64,000 nt of DNA. Origin: Pipra filicauda. Taxonomy: Eukaryota; Chordata; Aves; Passeriformes; Pipridae. This document shows positions 1 through 12,968 of this stretch, piece after piece. Every line of letters starts with the position of its first letter. Within the stretch, counting starts at the first letter, position 1. The stretch is from assembly GCF_003945595.2 (NCBI RefSeq), contig NW_024105087.1:5215001-5279000 (forward strand), read 5' to 3'. The position numbers and the translations under genes were made by a program. The notes under the pieces were generated by a model, which made no database searches, was not told the origin of the DNA, and saw nothing but the letters and a program-made list of their open reading frames with translations.

Positions 1-3000
1 AAAGCTGCTTTGTTTAAACTGTGCACATTAAAGGTTTGATTGTCACAGCACTGTTGCCTGGTTAGTCCAGAGCAGAGCTGTAGCAGTGACTGTACTTCTG
101 TTACAGTTGAAGGATGCAGAACTGAGCAAAATCTACCTACTGTCAGACAGATTAAGAAGGTTTTGCCCTCTTAAAGGTTTGAGGTTTGCTTCTAGTCAAG
201 GTTGTAATAATGTCCCCGATGTAATAATCTCCCTTTGCCCTTCTGAGCTGGAGCCTGATGTGAAAGGTTTCCAGCCAAGAAAAGGTGTTAAGCAGTCAAA
301 GCTCTAGGGAATGTCAGCATGTGGTCTGATGGCCTGGTCGTACCTCTTGGGGTTTGCAGCGCCATGTTGTCGTAGTGGTGTTTGCTGATGCTGTGAAGGG
401 TAAGGTACAAATGGGAAAATATTAGGAGAGGTAATAAAACCTAGAGCTGGAAGGGAAGGCTGCTGGCCAGCGGGCTTTGAAAACAACTTGGTATTAACAA
501 GTATATAGCTACGTGTAAGTACATTACCTTGTTCTATTAGCAAGTGGTGACACAAGGGAGTGCTGTAACCACGTGGTTCACATCGGGGTATTCATTTGTC
601 TTTGTGGCCCCTTCAGGAGAAAAGGGGGGTAGGACATATGACTTGATCTATATACATCTGCTGTTTCCTTTGCAGTAATACATGAAAACTGAGTTCTTTG
701 CATGTTGACTTTCCTCATAGTTGAGTGGAATTAAGCCCTGAGCAGGGAGGGAACTGTCACCTGGAGTTGCATCCCACCTGCCACTTGCAAACAGCTGCCA
801 GTTTCCAGTCCTCTTCTAAATCTTAAGCTTGGTCCCTGTAGCATTTAAAATAGGACTGAAAATGGGTTGATTGGACAAGTGTGAGATGGATTTACACGTT
901 CAGAGCAGTTTAATAAGTGTGAGGAGGTTGTGCATGCTGCTTCAGCTTCTTTCTGTTTAACCCGTGCTTTGCAGTGCTTGGCCAGTAATTACCATGAATT
1001 CCTTGTATGTGGAGATTGTAGCATATTCCACATTACATGCCAGCAGTTACTAATAAATCTATTAAGCCCTTATATTTTTCAGTCTTTTGCTAGTTCTCAA
1101 ATGCACTTCACTACGGGAATGTAATTTTTGTCCCTAGTCTCTGTTCCTTCACCCATGGCGTGAAGCTGATAGCTTTGTCCAGCTTATCTTCCATGCTTGG
1201 CATGTGCTGGACATGCCGAGTAAGGATTAATGGTAGGTGTGTGAAAGCAACTGCTGTTCTTGGTGATTTACTGAGAACCTGGGGCTGTGCATTAACTTCT
1301 TATTGGAAGAGACTCAGCTCTGCTGCTCTGCTGCTTAGAATTATTAAAGGAAGTTCCCTAGGTAATGTTTTGCTTCTCAAGCTGCTGCTGGAAAACACCC
1401 TGAAAACTGTTCAGTTTTTTGGGGGGTAGAAGTCGGTTACTTGACACCAACTACTGCTCAGGTGTTCAGTGGGGCTACACCCAGCCTAGCAAGGAGAGGG
1501 AGTAACGTGCAAATATTTGGTTGGCTGCTTGTCTTTAAAAAACGAAGCTCTGTTTTGAAATCTCACAAAAGCAGGTGTCTGAAAACTTCCCTGTCAGCTG
1601 TGATAGGAGAGCTGCGAGCTTTCTGTCAGTGCAGTGTCATTGCTTTCTTACTGTGTAGGCAATGAAGTGTTTTATTAGCTGAGCTGTTTGGTTTCCAGAT
1701 ATATGGGAAGTTAAAACCAATTTTGGTTCCCGTGAGCAATGAGGAGGAACATTTTTCTAGCGACCTTGGAGTTTCGGTCTTGCAAATTGGAATTTGCAGT
1801 TTCCCAGCCAGGAGTCCCCTTTGGCAAATGATGCTCTCATCATGCTGCCTTGCTTAGGAATAGTGGAAGAAGGTAGTTGAGCTGGAGTTGTCACTGCTCT
1901 GTGCTACACCTCTGGAAGCCCAGGGCTAGTTTCCACTTCAAATGTCTCATCACATACGTACCGGTAAACTTTGTACTTGAAGTTAGAGGTGGCAAGGTTT
2001 CTGCCCATCATCTCTGAGGTAACATAGTTCTTCTAAAGACATTTGTGTTTTGAAAGTGCCTTAAGCTTGGAGTGAAGTTCCAAAACTAATGCTGTGTCCC
2101 ACTGGTGTAGGTTAATGTATCTGTGTATATATGTATTTACTTATTTATTAAAGTCAGTATATGCACATAAAAGGCTATTTTGTTTGATATAGTGCCTTGT
2201 AAAACTGGAAATGAGGCCACTGGAGGGGAGGGGATTTTCCTAGTCACTGAATAAAAGTGTGTTTGGTGCAAAAGAGATGCAAACTGGTATTTTAAGAATT
2301 TTATTCTGTGGACGGTTTTCTGATAGATGAACCTTGAAATCCATGGCTCGCTAAGGATTACAATCAGTTCTGTCTTAAAGCTGTGATTTTGTGACTGGGT
2401 AGTAGAGTGAAAATTTCTAAACTTTCTTTAAAAGCAGTGTAGGCTTGTGGATAGAGATTCACAACCAAATAACCTTCAAAAAAGTGACTTTTCTCTGTGG
2501 CTCAGTCTAATCTTTCTAGTAAGGAAATATTTGCCCTCTTTTACCCCACTAGTGAGAAATTATACTCGATTCTAGTATGCATATTTTGTTTTATAGCTTT
2601 ATAGACTTGTGTAATCTTTTTTTCCCCATGACATTATATGCAGGAATTTAGTGGTGACCTGAAACTGATCCTACTTATGCTGGTGAGGGAAATGACTTAA
2701 ATACACCAGTCATCAAGCGAAGTGAGATGCAGGGAATACGCAGTCAAGCAGGAGAGGAGAGTGAGCACCTTATTTGTTTGGATCAGTTGAGGCAAAGGGT
2801 TTGTTAGCTCTGGACGTGAAAGCGTGTCACCTGCCTAGCCAGGCCTGCTGCCACCTGGCCCAGCCCCACGCTGCAAGAAATGCCACACACACGCCAGACT
2901 CCTCCCCAGTTGCTTCGGGCAGGAATAAATGAAACGTGAAAAAAGCCACGGCAAGAGGTGGGGGCAGTGCTGAGCTCTGACAGGCGAAGTCAGGCGCTGG

Positions 3001-4104
3001 GCACACAGGCAGGGAAAGGCACTTCTACCTCTTCCCAGGGCTGAGCAGATGCATTGACCCCAGGTGAACTGTGCTCCTCAGCCCCTTGGTGCTCTGGGGA
3101 GCTGGGAGGGCTGTTTGTGGGCGTCTGTGCTAGCATAAGGATCTTGAAAGTAGTTTTGATGCTCCTGAAAAGAACCAGTTTTCAGTGGAGAACTACCTGA
3201 GATGACTCCACACCAAGAAGCGTCAGAGGGTGGGAATGTGGCATCAGAGATACATCTCATTTGCTGGCAATTGGTTTTCAGGCTTCAGGAAAGAAAGAGG
3301 TGGTTTCCTTCCTCCCCTCCTGCCCATCTCTTAGTCCTACAGTCAGTCAGGGCAGGAATGTTACTGTGGTACCAAGCTCCCCAACTCTCTGGGCAGAGAT
3401 GCCAGCTTGGTCCCTCCAGGACAGCAAAGAGGCACTTCTTCCTCTTGGTTCTGGGGAAGATGAGGCAGTGGGAAGGGATATGATGTTCAGGCTCAGCACA
3501 AGGAATGTGATCAGCAATGTGTCCTCAGCACAACAGCCTCAACTTGCTGAATTTTTACTTAATAAGGTAGCTAACTGCCAATTAACACAGACTTCTAATC
3601 ACTGATTTGGGTATTGAGATGAAAAGAGATAATAAGCGATTAAACACTTCAGTAAAGACTTTTCCTCCCCCATTCCTGGGTTCAAATCAAGCTACACACC
3701 TCTCGTCCCCTCCTGCTTAGCCTTTATTTCCTACGGCAAAAATGCTGTTGGTTGCCCTCGGCACAACCCCATTCCTACAGGGCCATGTCAGCAGCACAGG
3801 AGCTGGAGGTTGTGTGCTGCCATCACTGCTCCAGCATGGGTCCTCCACTTGTGACAGATCCCCCGGAGGTGAACCCCGCCAGCATGTGAGACACCTCTGT
3901 CCAGGACCGTGTCCTCGTGGGTTTTACCTCCCACAGGCCTCTTCAGATGTCTCACTGCATGTCCCCACACATGGTGCCTCATCTTACAGCTCCCCCTCTC
4001 CCTTAGCTCTGTCCAAGCCGTGGGTCGCAGGCTTCTCTCGCCAGCTGGTGTTTTGGCACGTGATGCCCCCAGTGACCTGAACCCTGCAGTTTCTGTCCCC
4101 CCCA
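1..4104. other. Left flank, no gene recognised
   Basis: There are only short open frames with no family resemblance. In amniotes BMP3 lies on this side of PRKG2, transcribed toward it, but no BMP3 prodomain or TGF-beta cysteine-knot coding sequence is present. A plus-strand AATAAA at 2250-2255, followed by a GT-rich stretch and preceded by ATTTA motifs, could end a long 3' UTR entering from the left edge. Confidence 0.5.
2250..2255 (+). terminator. Candidate plus-strand poly(A) signal
   Basis: AATAAA is followed by GTGTGTTTGGTG, a plausible GU-rich downstream element, and preceded by TATTTACTTATTTATTA. Assigning it to BMP3 rests only on remembered gene order. Confidence 0.25.
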
Positions 4105-4410
4105 GCACTCGTGCATGTACTAAATGGGTGCTCATGCATGGGCTGATGGAGCACCCAGGCATGGATTTACTGGGTCCCCATGTGAGCTATCTCGATGCTC
4201 ACGCGTAAACAAATGGAGTGCTTATGCATGAAGTAAAGGGATGCTTAGGTATAAATTTATTGGGCACTCATGCATAAGCTAATTGGGCACTAATGCCTGA
4301 ACTTTTAGGGCGTTCACGTGTGAAACAATCGGATGCTATACATAAATTCATGGGGTGTTCGTGCATAAAAGTATCGAGTGCTCATGCATGAACTGCTGAG
4401 GTGCCCATCA
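4105..4410. repeat. Degenerate minisatellite, about 13 copies of a 23-bp unit
   Basis: Successive units of about 20-24 bp begin GTGCTCATGCATG or a variant (GTGCTTATGCATG, GCACTCATGCATA, GTGTTCGTGCATA) and end in ATTGG, AATGG or similar. I can follow about 13 units without a break. The best-preserved ones start near 4127, 4216, 4262 and 4377. Each carries an ATGCAT-like palindromic core. Confidence 0.85.
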
Positions 4411-6410
4411 GGCAGGCCATCAATCCTGCAGTGTCTGCTCAGCAGTGGAGGTCACACTTGCACACTGGTTGGGCTTTCTGCTCGCTGCCAGCTGGGAACA
4501 TGTGAACATCCATTCACACATCTCCCTCTGCCTCCAACCCTGGCTGGCCAGCAAGCAAGGAACAGTGTTTTTAACAAGAACTGGCTTAGAACAAATCAAA
4601 ACCAAAACAAACCTCCAGGCAGGAGATGATGATGACTGTGTTACGTGCCATCCAAAAAGAGCTTTTATGCCGCTGCATGCAAATGACTCGATAGTAATAC
4701 TTTGGAAAAGATGTTGATGGTCTTGACTGCCCATGGAAACAGCACACATTTCCAGCTAAAATTAACAAAGAGCTCGTGACAAGATCCAAAGGGTCAGTGG
4801 TGTGCTAGCCTGGCTTTTATACTCCATTAAATGAATCAAGTGTCTGCACGAGTCACTACAACCCCATACCAGGCCTAGGCATGGGCAGCTCCTTGCCCAG
4901 GCTCAGACTGAGCCTTTCTGCCACTCAGCTGCTCCTTTGCACCATTACCTGTGCTGAAAAACCCCTTGTGAGGAAGCGGCTGCGATGTCACGGTGGGGAG
5001 GATGCACTTGGTCCTGGTTCCTGGTCCACGTCGTGCCAAACTAGGTGTGGACACTGGGCTGCAGCTCAGCATCCAAAAAAACAGTTTATATGGCCCCTCC
5101 ATTAGCCAAAGGATCTAAGCACGTATCAAGGGAGAGTGTTATAGCACGGGCTTTGTGTTCTCTCAATAGCATGGAAGTTTCAGTGATCCCTTTCAGTTCC
5201 AAGGATATTTTTAGCTATTTATTGCTTGTTTGATTCACCTGTTTTCATTTCATTAGCATATACACGAAAAGGAAAGATGACCCTCCTCTTGCCTCCCCAT
5301 TCTCGTTAAAAAATGTTTTGCAGGTGAATTGCCATGTTTGAAGGATTAAGGTAAAACAAGAAAATTACTTGTGAAGCAAATTAACAACCAGTGAATCCTA
5401 TTACAGCTGAAAACTTATTTCTCTGGATGAGGGATGGTGAATCTCTGTGAGCCCTTGTGATTATGAACATAATGACTGCATCTCCTTCTCCCCATGAGGA
5501 TTACAGGCAAATTTCACAGGTCAGTAAGAATATTTGCATTGCCATGGTCAGCATTGTGTCCCTAATGGCTTTTCCAATCTTATGGCCTCTTGCCTGGCGT
5601 GGGAGAGAAATGATCCTGACCTGACCTGCCTCCCTCCATTGGGATGGGCATAGGTATAACCCAAACAGTTTAAGGGGAAATAAATTCTGACATGATTTAA
5701 AACAGCTTTTCCACATCAGAGAGGAAACTTTTAACATCACTTATGTGGACAACCAGGCCAGTTGTGTTCCAGCATTTACGTATTTTTTTAAAAAATTATC
5801 ACTGGTATTAATGCAGCTTGGATCAAACCTACCCATTCTTTGCTGAGCACACTCCAGGACAACAAATGTGGGGTAGTGGTCTCTTGCTATGAACTCATGC
5901 CCCCCTTTGTCTGGTAACATGCATTGTAATGGTGCCAGTGAAACTTCTACAGAAAAAGTCGAGTTGCTCTGCAGGCTTCTGAGCTTCCCTGGCCCTGAGG
6001 AGAGGACCTCCTGTCCTGCTGGCACATGCCCCTTGCCAGACCAGGGAAGGTGCCAGGTGAGAGTCACAACATGCAAGTGCAGCCCTACATCACCTGCATC
6101 AGTCCAAAGGGGCACAGGGATCTCCACAGGACCTCACCCCATGTCCTGCTGCCCCAGCCAGAGACTAGGGAAGGCTGGGGTGAGCTGGAACTGGGGGCAA
6201 TCCCAGCCCAGGACTTGTGTGGTGACACAAGTCAGCCGGTCATGCCTGAGAACTTCTTTCAGTCATGAGCTCTCGTGACAAATAAACATTGCTTTGTTGT
6301 AAAATAAGCAGCGCTCTTACTGGAAGAGGGGAAGGTACAACCTCAGCAGTGTGATATTTGATACTTTAAACATATCTTATTAAAGATACTGTTTCAAAGC
6401 TCCTGTTCTA
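4411..6410. other. Intergenic, nothing recognised
   Basis: Unique-looking sequence with no repeat family or gene that I recognise. The open frames on both strands are short and unrelated to known families. Confidence 0.5.
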
Positions 6411-6419
6411 AGCCTTCTG

Positions 6420-6990
6420 TTGAAATCCCAAGTCTCTGGCCTTTCTAATTATATTTATACTCTCATTTGACACTGGGTGGCAGCAGTCCTATGAACACGC
6501 TATTCACTAATTAATTTCCGCCTCCTCCTCCTCCATATATTCACAGTTCAAGTGCCAAAGCAATAAATTAGAAGTGGTTATCACTTTTTGACGCTCCTAT
6601 ATGTATTTATGCAAAATATTTAACCAGTTAACTGTTATCTTTCCTCTTGGAAAGAGAAGAAAAGTTCATTTTTATAAAACTCTTAGATCAAATATTCCTC
6701 GAGGTGGTGGGGGAGAGTGAAAAGGCTTTCCCTGTTTTGTGACTTCTTCCGTGCCTGTCTGACTATCCAGCCCTGTGATGATAATGGCACATCCACAGTA
6801 TTTCCCTTTCAAGCTGCTTTGTTTACAGATTCTCTGTTCTGATTGTCGCACCTCTTGGCTTCAAATTTCAGTCTCCCACAAGCTCCCCCTTGTCCTTAAT
6901 GCGTCTGCATCGGTTAAATTAGTCGATTACGTTGCTGTCACTCCTTTAGCACATTATAACATCATAACAACAGCTAAATGCAAGTTTCTC
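6420..6990. other. Candidate conserved non-coding segments
   Basis: Two AT-rich, non-repetitive blocks (about 6420-6660 and 6840-6990) are dense in homeodomain-type motifs such as ACTAATTAATTT and TTAAATTAGTCGATTA, with no low complexity or open frame. This is only a compositional impression; conservation cannot be tested here. Confidence 0.2.
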
Positions 6991-7494
6991 TTTCCATGGC
7001 TCAGTCCTCTGAAGGGATAGGATGAGAGTTTCATCCAGAAGTACCAGATTTCATGACTAGGCTGTATTATTAGTAGTTTGTTGTTTGGGCTGGGGTTTTT
7101 GGCCTTTGATTTTGATGAATGTTCATGTGATCTATACCAAGTTTGTCTTCCATTAATCTCACAAAATTATCTCAAAACATAATTGTTCAGTCTGAGTCGC
7201 TCAAAAAAGTAACCTTTATGCCTTTGATAAAGCTAAATGAAACCCCAGGCCCTGAATCCATTGAGTGAAATAAAGATATACATGGTTCACATTGCAGCAC
7301 TGTTCTTCCTCATTGACTTAACCCCTCTAATTTATTTCTACGTATTTGAGTCAAAGGATGTTCAGCCTGTGATTTCTGTGACAGCTGTCTCATTTTTGGG
7401 GGATGTTTCCGGGATGACACTGGCAGCCCTTGTCCTGCTCAGGCCAGGCCTCACAGCAAGTTCTGCTTCAATAAAAATGCTAAGAGCCTTTTCT

Positions 7495-7552
7495 GGTTTT
7501 TTGTTTTGTTTTATTTTGGTTTTGTTTTGTTTGCTTGCTTGTTTGGGTTTTG
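7495..7552 (+). repeat. T/G-rich low-complexity tract
   Basis: Runs of GTTTT and GTTTG on the plus strand. A similar tract lies at 8331-8378. No target-site duplication or attached element is seen. Confidence 0.8.
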
Positions 7553-8330
7553 CCTGTGGTAACCACAACAAGTGGGTGGTTTTCCATCTCTTGTGATTCT
7601 AAGAAGAAAGCTAGGAAGAAAATCAGATGATACAGGAGTTACACCGACAATTCTGGCCAGTGCACTCTGAAACCACAGCTGAATCTGTGCATCAGTTCTT
7701 TTCTATGGCCAGCTAGAAAAACTGCTGAATGACCTCCAGTTGATATCAATCTACTTGGCTTCAATGCTTCATATAGAGATTTTTTGGTCTGCAACATCCA
7801 AGGCTCTTGATCTGGAGAAAAAATACAAGCCAGAAAACATATAAACTGGAAAGATAAAAGCCTTCAACCACAAGACTCAGCTTGCTCTTGAAAGCACTTT
7901 TAACCAAAGCATTGCTGAAAGAACATGTCCTGCAAATGGGTAATTTAAAAAACTCAACTTAAATTGGATGGTCCCTCTAATGATGTTATAGTAAAGCTAT
8001 ACAGTCAGAAATCACTTTAAACTCTCTTTTATTGGCTGAATTTCAAGTAATTTTAGGTTTTACATCTGTCACTCGGCCAATTCTTGTTGGAACTACATTA
8101 TCTTCCTTTTCAAAATGCCTTTCTTTCCTTTGTTGTGCTATGAAATGCCCATGCAAACAGGGGAAAACAAATACTCTGCAGGGAAACCAGATAGTCATCA
8201 GCCTGTGAATACCAGTACAGGCCAAATTCTAGCCTCTTTGAGCTCTAGTAACATTAAAAGTTTTTTGTAATGAGAGCTTTAAAAGCATTCAGGCAAGAGA
8301 TTGTAAGAATGTAGGGTATTTTGGATGGTG

Positions 8331-8378
8331 GTGGGGGTTGTTTGTTTGTTTTGTTTTTGGTTTGGTTTGGGGTTTTGT
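8331..8378 (+). repeat. T/G-rich low-complexity tract
   Basis: A GTTTGTTTGTTTTG stretch followed by GGTTTGG repeats. Confidence 0.8.
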
Positions 8379-9284
8379 GCTGTACCTCTATGGTATGCAA
8401 ACAGCAGCATTCTGGTAGTTTTTAGGCTGGAGGAACTTGAAAACCATTAAGTTATTAAGCTACTATTTGGCCAGACTGGACCCAAATCTGCGAGCCTTCT
8501 CTAAGGGAAAGGGGCAGGAGAAAAGTCAGGCACTTTATTTGCAAATCAGATAGACTTAAAAACTGGAAAACAAAAGCTGTGCTTTTCTCCTGGCTGGAAA
8601 GACAGATAGCTGCAGAAAACAAAAAGCTTTTCACTGCTGTGTCTTGGTAATGAAAAAGAGCCTGTCTCTCTGGTGTGGAGCTGCTGTGACTCCTGTCTTG
8701 ACTTTAAGGACAGTCAGAAGTAGTGATGTGCACAGGCTGACTGTACAATAGGATTCACTTTTTAATCCATTGGTTGCTCCTGGTGTCATTAGGAGACATG
8801 GGAAATGCCACCTGCTAAGCTGGAAGCAGGCTTGGATTTTCAGTAGACATCAGGCCCTGCAAGCAAAACCAGATGCAGTAGTTTCCAACAGTTGTCTTGT
8901 AACAGCTGCACAAATAAATCCATAGAATTTATAAAATTCAGTGTGATAATGCCTATTGTTAAAACCCACACCAGCTCAAACAATAAACCTAACTAAATCT
9001 AGTCTTCAATTTGTAGAGTGCTTGTTGCAAAATAGATTTCATACAGCTTGACAAGACAACCTCAGTTTTGTGCCAATATATCCTATTTCTTTGTTCAAGG
9101 TGTGGGTAACACTATCACTAAAATAATATCCTTTACAATACTCTTGATGCTTTTGAGGTACACACCTCTGGGCCTCAGTTGAAAAGTGGGCCCTTGAGGG
9201 GTTCTGAACAGCTCCCCAGGTTGCCTTCTGATAGAATTACAGCATGTTCCTTTCTTAGAATAGCACTGATGTCACTAAAGTGGC

Positions 9285-9392
9285 GTTCTTTCACCCAGTG
9301 TGCAAGAGCCAATCCACACACAGTCAAGATGTTTGATTTTATTTCATGTCTGTGCAGAGATGGGTGCTAGGTGATAAATCTACAAAGCTAGC
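9285..9392 (+). repeat. Interspersed repeat, copy A (LTR-like, family unassigned)
   Basis: This segment aligns end to end with the minus strand of 45238-45348, sharing blocks such as CACCCAGTGTGCAAGAG, AATCCACACACAG, TTTGATTT, CTGTGCAGA and GGGTGCT, by eye about 80 % identical. Similarity weakens outward but may continue for a few dozen bases (TTTATACA on the distal side). The motifs look like part of an endogenous-retrovirus LTR, but I cannot name the family. Confidence 0.7.
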
Positions 9393-12300
9393 ACACCTTC
9401 AGTATGCCAAGAGCCCATTTTTATACACTTCAAATCAATAAAAGTCAACATGTCCTGTATATGTAACAAGCTATAGTAAAAAACTATAGTAATTGTCTTA
9501 TCATTGATTTGCCTCCATTTAAAGATACAGTACACACTTACTTTACTATGCATGCTCTGTGAGGAAGGGGCTAATGTGAGTAAGGGAAAAGCTTAGCCTG
9601 CGGGTTAATCTTAGCCTGTGGGTATTTTACAATGTCAGTGAGCCCAAAGTTTGAGCAGAGTTATTCTTTGGCTTTGTGGTTTGATTCATAGTGTCCTCCT
9701 GCTCTTTACTTCTCTGGTCACAGCTCTTGGTTTGTCTAGGCTTGGTTATTCCCTCTTTTTTCCTAAGTTCTTTTACTTGTTCTGTGCTGTGCTTCAGAGA
9801 TTCAGTGAATTTTTAACCTTCTTGTGGTACTTCACTTCATCAGCACCACACTGTATCTTCCTAACACAGTGCAGAGGAGAAAGTACCCTGCAGCTTTCTA
9901 ACTGTCCATGGGAGGGCTGGGGGATCATCAGCCTGCCCATAAGACTGAGAAGGGTAGTCAGACCCCAGGCAAATATTTGCTTCTGGTGCCCAAGTACAAT
10001 CCCCCGGTGTGACAGACAATGCACAAGCTGAAGGAACCAGAACACAGCTCCCCTCTGCTTTGGTCCCAGCAGGATGAGGCACCACAAGGGACATAGTTCA
10101 AGATAAGGCCTGGCATGTTTCTGTTGCTCCTCCTCCCCTTCAGGGAAGCTGATTAGGAACATCTCTACCGCAGGCTCTCGGCAGCCAGGCACTACCACAG
10201 TACCTGTACTTCATGTCTGGGTGCTCTTTGGAGTCCCATTAGGGTGGGTTTCAGCTTTCTTTTTCTGAAATGTTTCTGGCTTAGTAAGGCAGCATGGAAA
10301 ACAATCTACCCGGGGATGTCCCCAGTGACTAGCTAGACTGTTCAGCAGCTGTGTCTCCTGCTATTAGCACCATAATTTAATTGGAATGTTAATTCTGTCT
10401 TTTGCCATTGCTGGTCTGCAGCTTGGTACGTGCAACAGATTTTGGCTCTGCAAGCATGTCAGATGAGCTAAAAAAGAGAAGGGCCACTTCTCATCTGCCA
10501 CACATCAATGAAATGCTGGCTGGTGGGGGTCAGCCACAGTGTGCCTCTGATTTCTGTGGATGAGGAGCTTACCTTATTTCAGTACTTTTTCCCAAGTCCT
10601 CTCAACCAGTGATGAGCCGCAGAATATTAGGAGTCGCAAAGAGCTCACATTTGGGAGTTCTGCCAAAGGATGCACCTGACCACTGATGTAACGCTGTCCC
10701 CAAGACAGACCACTGAGCAATATTTTTGTAGCAAACAACAGATCATGGATTTGTGAGAAAATAATTACCTGCCTTTTCTGTGCCTGTTGTTCAACTCTGT
10801 TTGCTTTGAACTTGTAACTCCCTGTCTGGTATCGTGTTGCACACAATTGCCTTTGATTACAAGACAGTGACAAGAGCAGAGACTGACTCACAAGGGGAAA
10901 AGATGCTTCTGACTGCTCAATCATTCCCTGCTGGTCCAGCCTACTGAATAAATCTGTGCTGGGTCTCACGCCTGGAGGTGTCCCAGGTTCCCAAAGCCAT
11001 AGGAACATAAAGGTTTGAGGAAGACAGGTTGCAGCTCTGCATGATTATGGATGCATTTAATTTCACATCTGCTCTCTGCAGAACCTCCTCCTTGCTTTCC
11101 ACTTTTGGGAGGAATTACCGATTTTACTGCTGCTACAACATTCAGGCACAAGAAACTTAAGAGATAAAGAGCATCAGTCTAGTGCTGCCTTGCAAACAGT
11201 GGGAGGGGAGGATGAATTTAGGACAATGTGCTACGCTACAGTTGGGAAAGCTGACTTTAATGGTCGCTTGTTTCCCACACTTTCTATGCAATCTTGAGGA
11301 AGCCAAATTGTGAAACTGTCAAAGGCGTCAAACCCCAAAGCTACACACAGCTTGCTGGAGGGGCTTTAAAATCATCAGGGGACTTAAATCTCCCAGGACT
11401 TTGTCAAATAAAGATAAAAAATTATTCTTGCCATTACATCACAAGGTCCCTGGGGACCACAGCAGGGGAAAGCTGTGTGCGTTCAGAGGTAGCTTCAAGT
11501 AGTGGGAAGAGAAAGGGATCTCCGATGCTTTTCATTGCAAGTAAGACCTGTTAAGTCCTGCCTAAAATCACGGAGACTCCCTAAATATCAGGACAGCTAT
11601 TTCTTCTCATTAAATGCAAAAATCTTACAGGCTTACACTCTCTGACATCTTCTCCACAGTCCCTTCTATGATCAAGTGCAAACATTTGTGGCACTGAGGT
11701 TACTTCTTCCCCTTTCTACTAAGAGGTGATGCATTCAGGCACTGGGCTGGCCAACCTCACCCTTTTCAAAGCCTGAAGAGGCAGCTGTGAGGACATGGTG
11801 AAAATTAATCATTTGCACTAAAAACTGGCTAGAATTATCACATGCCTGGGACTTTTCTCTCTCACTGTGCTTCTGCTCCTGCCTACAAGTCTCTCTCAAG
11901 TGTTCACCACTCTGATGTGGTAGCTGGGGGAAGGCACTTTGATCTACCCAGCCCAGGCTAACTGCTCCTCATCTCTGCTCTCTGTCAGGAAGAAACATCA
12001 TCCTTCCTGCCTCCTGAGGCATGTTCTTTTGTGGCAGAAGTATAGGTTAAAAAGGATAGCTACAGCTGGGTTTCTCAGGGAGCCACACAATAAAAGCAAA
12101 GCTGACAAGACAGGAAGGCAAAGCACAGATAAGAACACCAAGGACAGAACTCAGACAGTTATTAACATATCCACAGCATAATCAAAACCTGAATGTCAAA
12201 ATCTGTTATTCAATGACATTAAATCAGAAAAGGCAACAATAAGCACAATCTAATCATCATCATGACTGTCCATTCAGTTTCCCCATGATCTCCTGCACTG

Positions 12301-12560
12301 TGAAGCTGCTTGAGCCTGAATCACCCATTTATCCGCTTGTTTCACATCAGCATAACTCCACTGGTGCCATGTTGAAGTCTGAAGTACATCTGTCTGTCAA
12401 AGACATTTGGCGTTAGTTCAAGTAATGTTTAGCCTCTACTGTATCAGCTGCTGCTTGTTTCTGGAAAACTTCAGCTCAGTCAACTGCATATGTGCTAGAA
12501 ACAAAATGAATCAAATGTACATGGGTACTCTACATAAGCACGAAATTATCTGTGACTTCA
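9393..12560. other. Intergenic beyond the PRKG2 3' end, nothing recognised
   Basis: No repeat family or gene is evident. Open frames at 9.8-10.2 and 10.57-11.0 kb on the minus strand lack any recognisable domain. Confidence 0.5.
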
Positions 12561-12795
12561 TTTATTGTAGCTTCTTATGCATTCATTTTCCCAGCACTCA
12601 CTAGGGAAAACATAATCTGAGTGAGGGACAGGCTGCAAGCAATGACATCTGATGCCCCTCCAGGGCAGTCTTTTCTGCCTCAGTCTCTTCTGAATCACAT
12701 AGACAAGAAGTATAAATCAGACCTATGAATCTGGACTGCTGTATGGAATGTGCTTCTAAAATATTAATGTCCTGCCCATTACACTGTAATCTTAC

Positions 12796-12801
12796 TTTAT
12801 T
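12796..12801 (-). terminator. Candidate poly(A) signal AATAAA for PRKG2
   Basis: A canonical hexamer on the minus strand about 1.8 kb past the stop codon. A second hexamer is at 12561-12566. Chance occurrence is possible in AT-rich DNA. Confidence 0.35.
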
Positions 12802-12918
12802 TGCACACAAATAGACAAGATAAGTTAAACTTTATAATGAAAATATATCCTACAGCTGCAAAGACTTAATGCTATCTGCACTAAACTTATCATACAGCTA
12901 TTTCTTCACTTAAAAAAC

Positions 12919-12968
12919 ATATATATATATACACACACCATTATTATTTATATATATATATATATATA
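12919..12968. repeat. (AT)n microsatellite pair with (AC)n spacer
   Basis: Two alternating AT runs (about 12919-12930 and 12949-12968) flank an ACACACAC and ATTATTATT spacer. The two arms could pair into a hairpin. It lies in the probable 3' UTR. Confidence 0.85.

Noticed and set aside
1..4000. BMP3 coding sequence
   Set aside because: Expected from gene order, but none of the open frames resembles the BMP3 prodomain or its cysteine-knot domain.
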